29,797 bases of DNA, from positions 1 through 29,797 of IMG/VR virus record IMGVR_UViG_3300043468_000751; one strand, written 5' to 3'. Under the pieces are notes generated by a model, which did no database searches, was not told the DNA's origin, and worked only from the letters and a program-made list of their open reading frames with translations. Origin of the DNA: a virus. Position 1 is the first letter of the stretch, and each line of letters starts with the position of its first letter. Positions 18,810 through 26,326 of this stretch are shown here, one piece after another. A program made the position numbers and the translations under genes.

Positions 18810-19649
18810 ATGACCGATTCGAATGCCTCCGCCGAGGGCGGGCAAGGCGGAACCACTGGTGGCGCCACGGGCGCGGCTACCCCGCCGCCGAACTGGATCG
18901 ACGGGATCGGCGATGCCGACCTCAAGGGCTGGGCCCAGAACAAGGGCTTCAAGGAGCCCGCTGACGCCCTCAACTCCTACCGCAACCTCGAGAAGCTGAT
19001 GGGCGCCGACAAGGCCGGCCGTACCGTCATGCTGCCGGCGAAGTGGGACGATCCGAAGGAAGTCGGCGCGTTCTACGAGAAGCTGGGCGTGCCAAAGGAT
19101 CCGACGGGCTACAAGCTGCCCGACGGCGCCGACCCCGAGATGGCGAAGTGGGCGCCGTCCGTCTTCCACAAGGCGGGACTGACGCCCCGCCAGGCCGAAG
19201 CTCTCACGGCTGAATGGAACCAGATGGTGGGCGGCCGCACCGAGGCGATGAAGGCGGCCTACGAGGCCAAGATCGCGGAAGACGGTGCTGCCCTCAAGTC
19301 GGAGTGGGGTGCTGCCTACAACGACAAGCTGGCGCGGGCGCAGTCGGCGGCCAAGGCTCTCGGCGTCAAGCCCGAGGTGATCGACAAGCTCGAGAACACG
19401 CTGGGCCACGGCGACCTGATGCGGTTCTTCGCCACGATCGGCGAGAAGATGGGCGAGGACCAGTCGGTCGACGGCAAGGGGCAGGGGTCGTTCAGCGGCG
19501 CCAAGACCCCCGAGCAGGCTCGTGCCGAGATCACCACACTGCGCGCCGACCCCGAGTTCACCCGGCGCTACGTCGCCGGCGACGCCGAAGCGAAGCAGCG
19601 GATGGAACAACTTCACAAGTGGGCGTACCCGGCGCCGGCAGGGGGTTGA
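18810..19649 (+). CDS. scaffold/capsid assembly protein
   Basis: The 279-residue protein has a glycine/threonine-rich disordered start, then NWIDGIGDADLKGWAQNKGF, KEPADALNSYRNLEKLMGAD and YEKLGVPKDPTGYKLPDG, a pattern typical of podovirus scaffold proteins, followed by helices (AYEAKIAEDGAALKSEWGAA) and a C-terminal EQARAEITTLRADPEFTRRY segment that probably contacts the capsid protein. It should guide procapsid assembly and leave before or during packaging. GAGGAAAA precedes the ATG. The position immediately before the capsid gene fits. Confidence 0.87.
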   Translation: MTDSNASAEGGQGGTTGGATGAATPPPNWIDGIGDADLKGWAQNKGFKEPADALNSYRNLEKLMGADKAGRTVMLPAKWDDPKEVGAFYEKLGVPKDPTGYKLPDGADPEMAKWAPSVFHKAGLTPRQAEALTAEWNQMVGGRTEAMKAAYEAKIAEDGAALKSEWGAAYNDKLARAQSAAKALGVKPEVIDKLENTLGHGDLMRFFATIGEKMGEDQSVDGKGQGSFSGAKTPEQARAEITTLRADPEFTRRYVAGDAEAKQRMEQLHKWAYPAPAGG

Positions 19650-19651
19650 CA

Positions 19652-19843
19652 ATGCCGGAACATGATGGGAATATCGCCACAACTCGGCTGGAGTGCTTGA
19701 AGCTCGCGCACCGGCACGATCTCGACCCGGAACGAGTGGTCGAGCGCGCGTCGGTCCTCGAGCGGTACGTCACCGGGTCAGCTTTGGAGAAGGCCCCCTC
19801 GCGGGGCCCTCTCACCCGAAAGACGATCAACCCCTTGAGCTAG
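19652..19843 (+). CDS. small protein between scaffold and capsid, 63 aa
   Basis: The product reads MPEHDGNIATTRLECLKLAH, then RHDLDPERVVERASVLERYV and TGSALEKAPSRGPLTRKTIN. TRLECLKLA...VV.RA...Y.TG is a pattern I associate with small phage genes between scaffold and capsid genes, so I regard it as real. The function is unknown. The ATG at 19652 overlaps the scaffold stop region (GTTGACAATG). A 6-bp GC stem (19792-19808) lies inside its 3' part. Confidence 0.65.
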   Translation: MPEHDGNIATTRLECLKLAHRHDLDPERVVERASVLERYVTGSALEKAPSRGPLTRKTINPLS

Positions 19844-19903
19844 GGGCCGTCGGACAGGCCGGGAAAGACCGGCACGGCTGCTCGCCGTCCAGAGCATGAA
19901 GCT

Positions 19904-19959
19904 GGCCCCCTCTCGGGACAAGCCCTTCGGAAACGAAAGGTTTAACCCCAGAGAGGGCC
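19904..19959 (+). promoter_or_regulatory. structured leader of the capsid gene
   Basis: GGCCCCCTCTC (19904-19914) can pair with GAGAGGGCC (19951-19959) with a two-base bulge; the right arm contains the Shine-Dalgarno AGAGAGGG of the capsid gene. Inside lies a second stem, CCCTTCG/CGAAAGG (19923-19940), one mismatch, closed by a GAAA tetraloop. The fold may protect the message and tune translation. It is a prediction by eye. Confidence 0.45.
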
Positions 19960-19965
19960 ACTCTC

Positions 19966-20859
19966 ATGTCCGTCAATCTGCCCACCCATTTCGTCCAGCA
20001 GTACAGCACGAACGTTTCGCTGCTGCTCCAGCAGGACGGCTCCAAGCTCCGCAACTACGTCTCGGCCGGTTCGCACGTCGGCAAGGCCGCGTCCCCCGTC
20101 GACCAGATCGGCAAGATCGAGGTCCAGACCGTCACGTCGCGCTTCGCCGCGATGGGCCGCGTCGATGCCCCGACCGACCGTCGCTGGGTCTACCCGACCG
20201 ACTACGACCTCCCGCAGCTCATCGACAACTTCGACATGCTGCGCATGATCTCGGACCCGAAGTCCAGCTACGTCCAGAACGCCGTCAAGGCGTTCGGCCG
20301 CCAGATGGACCGCGTGATCCTCACCGCGGCCACCGGCACGGCGAAGACCGGCGAAACGGGCTCGACCTCGACGGTCTTCGCGACGGGCAACGAAGTCGAC
20401 GTCGCCGTCGGCGGCGCGAACTCGAAGCTGAACGTCGCCAAGCTCCGCGAGTGCCGGCGCCTGATGATGGCCAACCACGTCGACCTCGACGTCGAAAAGC
20501 CGGTCATCGCCATCACCGCGGCCGATCACGACGCGCTCCTGGGCGAGATCCAGGTCGTGTCGCGCGACTTCAACGGCGGCGTGCCGGTCCTGCAGAACGG
20601 CAAGATCAGCGAGTTCATGGGCTTCCAGTTCGTCCACTGCGAGCTGGTCGAGACCGTGAACGCGGGCACGAACGAAGTGACGCTGCCGGTGTGGGTGCCC
20701 TCGGGCCTCTACCTCGGCATGTGGAACGACGTGCAGTCGAGCGTGTCGACCCGCAACGACCTCCAGGGCGAGCCGTGGCAGCTCTACACGAAGGCGACGA
20801 TCGGTGCGACGCGCCTCGAAGAGAACCGCGTCTACGCCATCGAATCGTACCGCTCGTAA
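19966..20859 (+). CDS. major capsid protein
   Basis: The 297-residue protein (MSVNLPTHFVQQYSTNVSLL, LQQDGSKLRNYVSAGSHVGK, RVDAPTDRRWVYPTDYDLPQ) carries the sequence style of the capsid proteins of BPP-1-like podoviruses, with the typical LIDNFDMLRMISDPKSSYVQ and FGRQMDRVILTAATGTA helical segment and a C-terminal domain ending YAIESYRS. It builds the icosahedral shell with an HK97-type fold (by family). The strong Shine-Dalgarno AGAGAGGG sits in a hairpin. Its neighbours, scaffold before and cement after, match the group. Confidence 0.92.
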   Translation: MSVNLPTHFVQQYSTNVSLLLQQDGSKLRNYVSAGSHVGKAASPVDQIGKIEVQTVTSRFAAMGRVDAPTDRRWVYPTDYDLPQLIDNFDMLRMISDPKSSYVQNAVKAFGRQMDRVILTAATGTAKTGETGSTSTVFATGNEVDVAVGGANSKLNVAKLRECRRLMMANHVDLDVEKPVIAITAADHDALLGEIQVVSRDFNGGVPVLQNGKISEFMGFQFVHCELVETVNAGTNEVTLPVWVPSGLYLGMWNDVQSSVSTRNDLQGEPWQLYTKATIGATRLEENRVYAIESYRS

Positions 20860-20887
20860 CGCGGTCTGACCCAGAAGGAGCCAGAAC

Positions 20888-21382
20888 ATGGCTGTCGCCA
20901 ACACCAAGTCCACCGCGATCACCAACGCGGATGCCACGCCGCCCGTCCTGACGAGCGGCTACCTCTCGAAGGGCACCATCTACGAGGCCGTCGGTACGGT
21001 CGAGACGCTGGCGGCGGACGACGCCGGCAGCGTCTACCGCCTCTGCCGCGTCCCGTCGAACGCCCGCATCGTCTCGATCCTGCTCGCCACGGACGCCATC
21101 ACCGGCGCCTCGGCGGCGGACGTGGGTGTCTACCAGACGGCCGCCAACGGCGGTGCGGTCGTGGATGCCGACGAGTTCGCGACGGACGTGGACATCTCGA
21201 GCGGCATCGCGTGGACCGAGGTGGTCAACGAGATCGCGGCCGAGATTTCGGACTGCGAGAAGCGCCTGTGGGAGAAGATCGGCGAGACCGCCGACACCTT
21301 CCGCGACTACGACATCGCCGTCACGGTCAACGACGTGACGGCGGCCGGCACCATCTCGATGAAGGTGCGGTACGTCGTCTGA
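20888..21382 (+). CDS. capsid cement/stabilisation protein (Bbp16-like)
   Basis: The 164-residue protein shows GTIYEAVGTVETLAADDAGS, VYRLCRVPSNARIVSILLAT, DAITGASAADVGVYQTAANG and a C-terminal SMKVRYVV strand, the beta-rich pattern of proteins that follow the capsid gene in BPP-1-like phages, where Bbp16 is a cement protein on the capsid surface. AAGGAG precedes the ATG. An intrinsic terminator follows directly, so scaffold, capsid and cement probably share a high-level transcript. Confidence 0.82.
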   Translation: MAVANTKSTAITNADATPPVLTSGYLSKGTIYEAVGTVETLAADDAGSVYRLCRVPSNARIVSILLATDAITGASAADVGVYQTAANGGAVVDADEFATDVDISSGIAWTEVVNEIAAEISDCEKRLWEKIGETADTFRDYDIAVTVNDVTAAGTISMKVRYVV

Positions 21383-21388
21383 CGAAAC

Positions 21389-21420
21389 GAGGGTGGAGCT
21401 TCGGCTCCACCCTCTCTTTT
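21389..21420 (+). terminator. intrinsic terminator after the capsid/cement genes
   Basis: GAGGGTGGAGC (21389-21399) and GCTCCACCCTC (21404-21414) form a perfect 11-bp stem with a TTCG tetraloop, followed by TCTTTT. This is a textbook Rho-independent terminator seven bases after the stop codon. Partial read-through would set lower expression of the tail genes downstream. Confidence 0.9.
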
Positions 21421-21433
21421 CTGGAGGTTCGGC

Positions 21434-21628
21434 ATGGCCGACCGCTTCTACAGCGTCATCAAGGGCGAGCACTTCCCCCACCAGGTCACGGAAGGCGCGA
21501 GCACGTCGAGCGAGGCGATCGAGCTCCGCGTGAACGACTCGATCTACACGAACAAGATCGACGTCCTCCTCGGGCTGCGCGCGATCGTTGCGTACCTCGA
21601 GACCAAGGAAACCAGCCCCATCGCGTAA
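21434..21628 (+). CDS. hypothetical protein, 64 aa
   Basis: The protein reads MADRFYSVIKGEHFPHQVTE, GASTSSEAIELRVNDSIYTN, KIDVLLGLRAIVAYLETKET. It is a compact, probably beta-alpha virion-region protein of unknown role. CTGGAGG precedes the ATG. It is the first gene after the intrinsic terminator and is followed closely by the 119-residue gene. Confidence 0.72.
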   Translation: MADRFYSVIKGEHFPHQVTEGASTSSEAIELRVNDSIYTNKIDVLLGLRAIVAYLETKETSPIA

Positions 21629-21638
21629 GGAGTAAACC

Positions 21639-21998
21639 GTGGCCGAGCGCGTCTCAACCCGAACGGATCTCAAGACCGGCGTACCGGCCTGCATCATCGG
21701 CTGGACTGGCCTGCTCAATGGCGACACGGGCGCCGCGGTCGAGCTGGTCGACTACGCCGACAAGACGGTCACGATCACCGGAACCTTCGGGACCGGCGGG
21801 ACCATCGCCATCCAAGGCTCCAACGACGGCACCAACTGGTTCTCCGTCACGGATCCGCAGGGCAACGCGATGTCGAAGACCGCCGCCGCTATGGAAATCG
21901 TCATCGAGGGCCCGCGCTACCTCCGCCCAAACGTCACCGCCGGCGATGGCACGACGAGCCTCACGGTCCAAATGTGCTGCCGCAGGAGCACGCGATGA
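21639..21998 (+). CDS. hypothetical beta-rich virion protein, 119 aa (GTG start)
   Basis: GTG at 21639 follows TAAGGAG. The product has ADKTVTITGTFGTGGTIAIQ and GSNDGTNWFSVTDPQGNAMS, the pattern of a small beta-sandwich seen in phage decoration and neck proteins, then IEGPRYLRPNVTAGDGTTSL. Its precise role is not recognised. The stop overlaps the next start (ATGA). Confidence 0.7.
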   Translation: MAERVSTRTDLKTGVPACIIGWTGLLNGDTGAAVELVDYADKTVTITGTFGTGGTIAIQGSNDGTNWFSVTDPQGNAMSKTAAAMEIVIEGPRYLRPNVTAGDGTTSLTVQMCCRRSTR

Positions 21999-22459
21999 AC
22001 GTCGAAGAGATCCTTGTCGAAATCCGCAAGGGTGTGCGCGCGTACAAGGCGTTCGCCGAAGCCGAGAAGATCGTCGCGGGATTGCAGAACGCCGTGCAAG
22101 TCGAGTCCGAGGCCCGCGCGCGGGTCGAGGCGCTGCGCGCCGAGGCCGCCGGAATCGAGGCTCGTCGAGAAGCCGACGAGGCCAACGCCGCCAAGCGCGC
22201 GGAGGCCAAAGCGCACGCCGTGTTGGCCGACGCCGCCACCCGCGCGAAGGCCGCCGTCGATGAAGCAACCGCCGCCGCTGGCGTCGTTCGCGCGGAAGCG
22301 GAATCCGCGGCGATCGCTGCGAAAGCGCAAGTCGATGCGGCTACCGAGCGGCTTCACGGCCTGCGCGTCGACATCGACGCAGCGAAGGCCGAACTCGCGG
22401 ACTACACGGCCCGCGTTGACGCTGCGAAGGCGGCAATCACGAAACTGGCGGGGGCGTGA
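21995..22459 (+). CDS. long coiled-coil protein, 154 aa
   Basis: After a short start (MNVEEILVEIRKGVRAYKAF) almost the whole chain is an alanine/glutamate/arginine-rich coiled coil (AKRAEAKAHAVLADAATRAK, AAVDEATAAAGVVRAEAESA) ending in KAAITKLAGA. There are no cysteines or aromatic clusters. It may be a fibrous or spacer component of the virion neck or tail, or an assembly chaperone; no family is recognised. The ATG at 21995 overlaps the previous stop by four bases and is preferred to one at 21974. Confidence 0.7.
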   Translation: MNVEEILVEIRKGVRAYKAFAEAEKIVAGLQNAVQVESEARARVEALRAEAAGIEARREADEANAAKRAEAKAHAVLADAATRAKAAVDEATAAAGVVRAEAESAAIAAKAQVDAATERLHGLRVDIDAAKAELADYTARVDAAKAAITKLAGA

Positions 22460-22462
22460 TCC

Positions 22463-22867
22463 ATGAGCTTCGGAAACACGACCGAGAACGACCTGCTCGA
22501 AAAGATCTTCAAGGCGACGGCGCTGTCGTGGGACGCGGTGTCGAACCTGACGGTTCATCTGCACACGGGCGACCCCGGCGAGGGCGGCAACTCGGGTACG
22601 TCCGAATGCGCCTATACCAGCTACGCGGCGGTGAACGTGTCGCGGTCGGGCACGGGCTGGACGGTGTCGGGCAACAGCGTGCAGAACGCCGCGCTGATCC
22701 AGTTCCCGCAATGCACGGGCAGCAGCGAAACCGCAACGCACTTTTCGGTGACGCCGCAGTCGTCGACGCAAATCCTGATCAAGGGCGCGCTGTCGGCGTC
22801 GCTGGCGATCTCATCGGGCATCCAGCCGCAGTTCGCGCCAGGCGCGCTTACCGCGACGCTGGACTGA
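22463..22867 (+). CDS. beta-rich tail/virion structural protein, 134 aa
   Basis: The sequence VSNLTVHLHTGDPGEGGNSG, TSECAYTSYAAVNVSRSGTG, WTVSGNSVQNAALIQFPQCT, ATHFSVTPQSS and GIQPQFAPGALTATLD belongs to a common phage structural family with the LHTxDPGExG opening; family members are annotated as tail or virion proteins of unknown detail. It is followed without a gap by two large paralogous virion proteins. Confidence 0.78.
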   Translation: MSFGNTTENDLLEKIFKATALSWDAVSNLTVHLHTGDPGEGGNSGTSECAYTSYAAVNVSRSGTGWTVSGNSVQNAALIQFPQCTGSSETATHFSVTPQSSTQILIKGALSASLAISSGIQPQFAPGALTATLD

Positions 22868-22871
22868 TCCG

Positions 22872-23771
22872 GTGGGCTTCGTCGCCATCAACCGGGTGTC
22901 GCAGGCATACGACGCTGGCCGCTCGTGGTTCACGGGCTTCCGCAAGGGCGTGTCTTCGTCGACGACGCCGACCTCGGGCTGGTGTGACTACAGCTATTTC
23001 GCGGGCTCGCCGCCGGCGAATTTCTACGCGTCGTCGCCGCTGGTTGCGGCCGTCGTCGAGGCGTCGCGCGGGATCTACGTCCCGACAGTCGGCGCGTCGT
23101 ACACTCAGCACCTGGCCAAGGTGCAGTTGATGACGGCGGCGAGCGGTGCGACGTCGACGGCAAACGCGCGGCAGTCGCTCTACCTGTGCGACTACCTGCT
23201 CTACTACCCGTTCATCGATACGGACGCGGTGGGCGAGCAACAGGACCTCGACAACACCGTGACGATCCCGCGCTACCCGTGGGGCCATGTGATCGCGGTG
23301 TCGCAGTCGGCGGCGGGCACGGTCGGGCAGTTCACGTTCACCTACACGAACCAAGCCGGCACGCCGGGCCGGGTGTCGCAGAACCATTTCACGCTGTCGT
23401 CGCTCACGGGTGGCGGTCAGGTCGCGGCGACGCAGCAGAGCGGTGCCGGGTTCTCGCCGTTCCTCGATTTGCAAGCTGGCGACTACGGCGTGAAGTCCAT
23501 CGAAAGTGTGACGTTCACGGCGGCGGGCGGCGGGCTGATGGCGCTAGTCATCGTGCATCCGCTTCTGCATCACACGGCCACGCAGGAGTGCCGCGTGTCG
23601 ACGGGCACGGTCGATAGCTACGGCTCCTGCGACGAATACATCTCGATCGTGCATCAAGCGAACGCGCCGGAAATCAAGGACGGCGCGGTGCTGAATTTCC
23701 TCTCGCAGGGCCACGCCGGGTCGCTGGCTTCGTCGACTCTGGTGGGCAACCTCGAAACGGCGTGGAGTTGA
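22872..23771 (+). CDS. virion structural protein, paralogue 1, 299 aa (GTG start)
   Basis: GTG at 22872 lies four bases after the previous stop, with no clear Shine-Dalgarno sequence, so translation is probably coupled. The protein is beta-rich. Its second half carries FSPFLDLQAGDYGVKSIESV (194-213) and APEIKDGAVLNFL (about 265-277), which recur in the next protein at nearly the same positions (201-220 and 263-275). Function is not recognised; by position it is part of the capsid decoration or tail/receptor apparatus. Confidence 0.72.
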   Translation: MGFVAINRVSQAYDAGRSWFTGFRKGVSSSTTPTSGWCDYSYFAGSPPANFYASSPLVAAVVEASRGIYVPTVGASYTQHLAKVQLMTAASGATSTANARQSLYLCDYLLYYPFIDTDAVGEQQDLDNTVTIPRYPWGHVIAVSQSAAGTVGQFTFTYTNQAGTPGRVSQNHFTLSSLTGGGQVAATQQSGAGFSPFLDLQAGDYGVKSIESVTFTAAGGGLMALVIVHPLLHHTATQECRVSTGTVDSYGSCDEYISIVHQANAPEIKDGAVLNFLSQGHAGSLASSTLVGNLETAWS

Positions 23772-23773
23772 AC

Positions 23774-24670
23774 ATGGGCTGGACCTCGCAAGATGACCTG
23801 ATCAACCAGATCACGACGAACGGAAAGTATGGCAACGTCTACATGAACAAGGCGCTGGGCGCCGCGGGCATGACTGGTGCGTGGCAGCTTCTTGCACCGC
23901 ACGCCGGCACGCCTGTGGCGTCGACGTTTGCTGGCACCGACCTCACCTATGTCGCGACGGACGACACCTGGGGCGAGGGCGCGCTGTATCACGGCGGCAA
24001 CGTGTCGACGGCGACGAAACACTTCCTGACGGCTGGCGCTTCGGTCGTCGCGGCTGCGGGTGCGCCTTGGTATATCCAATGCATCGACCTTGTGGGCTAT
24101 GTCCCGCTGACGGGCACGAACGTCTCGACGACTGGTACCAAGACCGTGACGATGACGGCCATCGGGTCCGGCGGCGGCACGGGCGACCGCTACCCGAACG
24201 GCGAGGGGCTTAGGCTGTTCGTCGCGGCGGATACCGCGATGGGTGCCAACGCGCCGACGTGCGTGATCAACTATCTCGACACGGGCGGCGGCTCGGGTGC
24301 GACGACATCGTTTACGTCGACCGCGTCGATGACGATCGGCTCGCTGCTCAACACGGGCGCAGCCGCGAACAAATACAATCCGTTCCTGCCGCTCGCGGCC
24401 GGCGACACGGGCGTATCGGATATCGTCTCGCTGGTCTGGTCGGGCACGGCGCACGCTTCGGGCACGGTCATCATCGGCCTGTGCAAGCCGCTCTGGACGA
24501 TCCCTGTGCCGGCGACCGGGCTCTACACCAAGATGGACTTCGTCAATTCGCTGCCGTCGCTTCCCCGCATTCGCGACGGTGCCAATCTTCAGTTCCTCAT
24601 GTTCCAGACCGGCGCGACGACTTCGGGCGGCACGGTGCTGGTCGATTTCGACTACGGCTACGGGGGCTGA
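23774..24670 (+). CDS. virion structural protein, paralogue 2, 298 aa
   Basis: The protein begins MGWTSQDDLINQITTNGKYG and has YNPFLPLAAGDTGVSDIVSL (201-220) and LPRIRDGANLQFL (263-275), aligning with the preceding protein without large gaps; 11 of 20 residues are identical in the first block. The two genes therefore look like an old tandem duplication. It is beta-rich and glycine/threonine-rich. The ATG at 23774 is preferred to 23762, which would overlap the upstream stop. Role unknown. Confidence 0.74.
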   Translation: MGWTSQDDLINQITTNGKYGNVYMNKALGAAGMTGAWQLLAPHAGTPVASTFAGTDLTYVATDDTWGEGALYHGGNVSTATKHFLTAGASVVAAAGAPWYIQCIDLVGYVPLTGTNVSTTGTKTVTMTAIGSGGGTGDRYPNGEGLRLFVAADTAMGANAPTCVINYLDTGGGSGATTSFTSTASMTIGSLLNTGAAANKYNPFLPLAAGDTGVSDIVSLVWSGTAHASGTVIIGLCKPLWTIPVPATGLYTKMDFVNSLPSLPRIRDGANLQFLMFQTGATTSGGTVLVDFDYGYGG

Positions 24671-24671
24671 C

Positions 24672-24824
24672 GTGGACAAGTCGATCCTCGATATCATCGC
24701 CGATTTCGCTCAGTGGAAGGGCGACACCTATCGCCTCGCCGCGCTGATCGTCGAGAAGCAGAAAGAGATCGACCGCGCCAAAGTCGAGGCCGCAGGGTTT
24801 CCCGACGCGGCGGAGGCTATCTGA
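24672..24824 (+). CDS. small helical protein, 50 aa (GTG start)
   Basis: GTG GAC AAG at 24672 opens a short frame between two coupled genes: MDKSILDIIADFAQWKGDTY, RLAALIVEKQKEIDRAKVEA, AGFPDAAEAI. It is helical with an amphipathic pattern. The stop shares its A with the start of the next gene (TGATG), and only one base separates it from the previous stop. Function unknown; operon packing is the main support. Confidence 0.6.
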   Translation: MDKSILDIIADFAQWKGDTYRLAALIVEKQKEIDRAKVEAAGFPDAAEAI

Positions 24825-25618
24825 TGGGCGTGCTGCAGAACGCGCGCCGGGAGTTCGTGGCAGGCGTCCGCGTCTTTGGCGCGACGGCGCTGAATAGCGC
24901 CTACCCGCAAGAGACGGTCGCGAACTATCACCCGACCGGCGCGGCCCGCAATCTGACGGCCGGCGAGGGTATCTCCGACGACAAGGCGGGCGTGCCTGAC
25001 GGCGCGCGGCATCCGGTCGCGTGGATCATGCCGCAGAAGCCCGGCCGGATCGCGGCGCGCAATGAGGCGCTGCCGACGCTCACGACGACAGGCGCGATCG
25101 CCGCGGGCCGGAACATCGTGGGCGAGGCGACGCCGGCGCTGACGGCGACCGGCACGGGCCAGCTCGTCGTGTCGGGCGTGGGGTCGGCGACGCTGGCAAT
25201 CACGACGACAGGGTCGATCGTCGCCGCGCTGGCGGCGGAAGGCTCCGCGTCGCCGTCGATCTCGACGACAGGCGCCGTCGTGGCGACGGGCCATATGTCC
25301 GGGTCGACGAGCATGTCGATCTCGCCGTCGCTCACGCGCTACGCGGTCGGGCACCTCGAGGGCAGCGTCGACATCGGCGCGGTGGCGCTGGGCGCCGACA
25401 CGTTCTCGGCGTACCTGCTCGACGAGACGGATATTGAAACAGGGCTGACGCTGCGGCAGGCGCTGCGCGTCGTGACGGCGGCGGTGGCCGGCAAGGTGTC
25501 GGGTGCGGAGACGACGACGATCACGTTCCGCAACGCGCAGGCCGACAGCAAGGACCGGATCGTGGCGACGGTGGACGCCAACGGCAATCGTACGGCGGTG
25601 ACGCTCGATGTTTCCTAA
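24824..25618 (+). CDS. virion protein with five exact 20-residue repeats
   Basis: The 264-residue protein has an N-terminal part (to about 80) with NYHPTGAARNLTAGEGISDD. Five repeats of exactly 20 residues follow (81-180), with glycine at 100, 120, 140, 160 and 180 and TTG or ATG-type turns at 88-90, 108-110, 128-130 and 148-150. The C-terminal domain ETGLTLRQALRVVTAAVAGK and TTTITFRNAQADSKDRIVAT is a widespread phage domain of unknown role. The repeats should form a beta-helix or stacked strands. The ATG at 24824 is fixed by TGATG overlap. A 43-codon gene overlaps its end. Confidence 0.78.
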   Translation: MGVLQNARREFVAGVRVFGATALNSAYPQETVANYHPTGAARNLTAGEGISDDKAGVPDGARHPVAWIMPQKPGRIAARNEALPTLTTTGAIAAGRNIVGEATPALTATGTGQLVVSGVGSATLAITTTGSIVAALAAEGSASPSISTTGAVVATGHMSGSTSMSISPSLTRYAVGHLEGSVDIGAVALGADTFSAYLLDETDIETGLTLRQALRVVTAAVAGKVSGAETTTITFRNAQADSKDRIVATVDANGNRTAVTLDVS

Positions 25619-25739
25619 GTCCTATTTTGGCGCCGCTTACTTCGTCGGCACCTACTGGCCGCCGGCGACAGGTGTGTCTGTCATCGTGGTATCGTCCCCG
25701 ATGCCGTTCCCGCTCGGCCGGCGCCGGGCACGGAGGTAG
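25608..25739 (+). CDS. small conserved phage protein, 43 aa
   Basis: ATG at 25608, inside the last codons of the previous gene, opens MFPKSYFGAAYFVGTYWPPA, ending PFPLGRRRARR. The opening MFPKSYF-x-AYF-x-x-YWPP is a motif I recognise from very small phage genes that follow the LTLRQALR-domain protein, so I treat it as real despite its size. The start has no strong Shine-Dalgarno sequence and depends on coupling. Role unknown. Confidence 0.68.
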   Translation: MFPKSYFGAAYFVGTYWPPATGVSVIVVSSPMPFPLGRRRARR

Positions 25740-25741
25740 TC

Positions 25742-26326
25742 ATGGCCTCCAACGTCCAGATCGCCAACCGCGCCCTCGCGAAACTCGGCGACAAGACCAT
25801 CGTGTCGCTGACGGAGAACTCGAACCAGGCCCGCGCGCTCAACGAGTGCTTCGTGCTGGTGCGGCAGGGCGAACTGCGCCGCCATCCGTGGCACTTCGCC
25901 AAGAAGCGCGCACAGCTCGCGGCTGACGCGACCGCGCCCCTGTTCGACTTCGCCTACAAGTTTGCCCTCCCGGCCGACTGCCTGCGGATCCTCATGCCGC
26001 AGGAGCGCAGCGAGAGCGTCCAGTACGACAACCGCGTCGACTGGAAGGTCGAGGGCCGCTTCATCCTGAGCGATCAGGCCGGCCCGCTGTCGATCACCTA
26101 TCTGGCCGACATCACGGACCCCAACGAGTTCGACGCGGCGTTCATCGACGTGTTCGCCTCGCGGCTGGCCGTCGAGGTCGCGCACCGCCTCACGGGCTCC
26201 ACCGAGAAGCGCAAGATGGCGCACGAAGAATACAAGGCCGCGCTGCTCGAGGCCCGCCGCGCCAACGCCTTCGAGCAGTTCTCCGTCGAGCGTGCGATCG
26301 ACGACTGGGAAATCGCGCGGCTCTGA
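25742..26326 (+). CDS. tail tubular protein A-like / head-tail adaptor (T7 gp11 type)
   Basis: The 194-residue protein follows the gp11 family layout: VQIANRALAKLGDKTIVSLT, then ARALNECFVLVRQGELRRHP with WHFAKKRAQL, YKFALPADCLRIL, ITYLADITDPNEFDAAFIDV and FASRLAVEVAHRLTGSTEKR. It forms the ring that joins the portal to the nozzle. GGAGG precedes the ATG. The stop overlaps the next gene's start by one base (TGATG). Confidence 0.9.
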   Translation: MASNVQIANRALAKLGDKTIVSLTENSNQARALNECFVLVRQGELRRHPWHFAKKRAQLAADATAPLFDFAYKFALPADCLRILMPQERSESVQYDNRVDWKVEGRFILSDQAGPLSITYLADITDPNEFDAAFIDVFASRLAVEVAHRLTGSTEKRKMAHEEYKAALLEARRANAFEQFSVERAIDDWEIARL

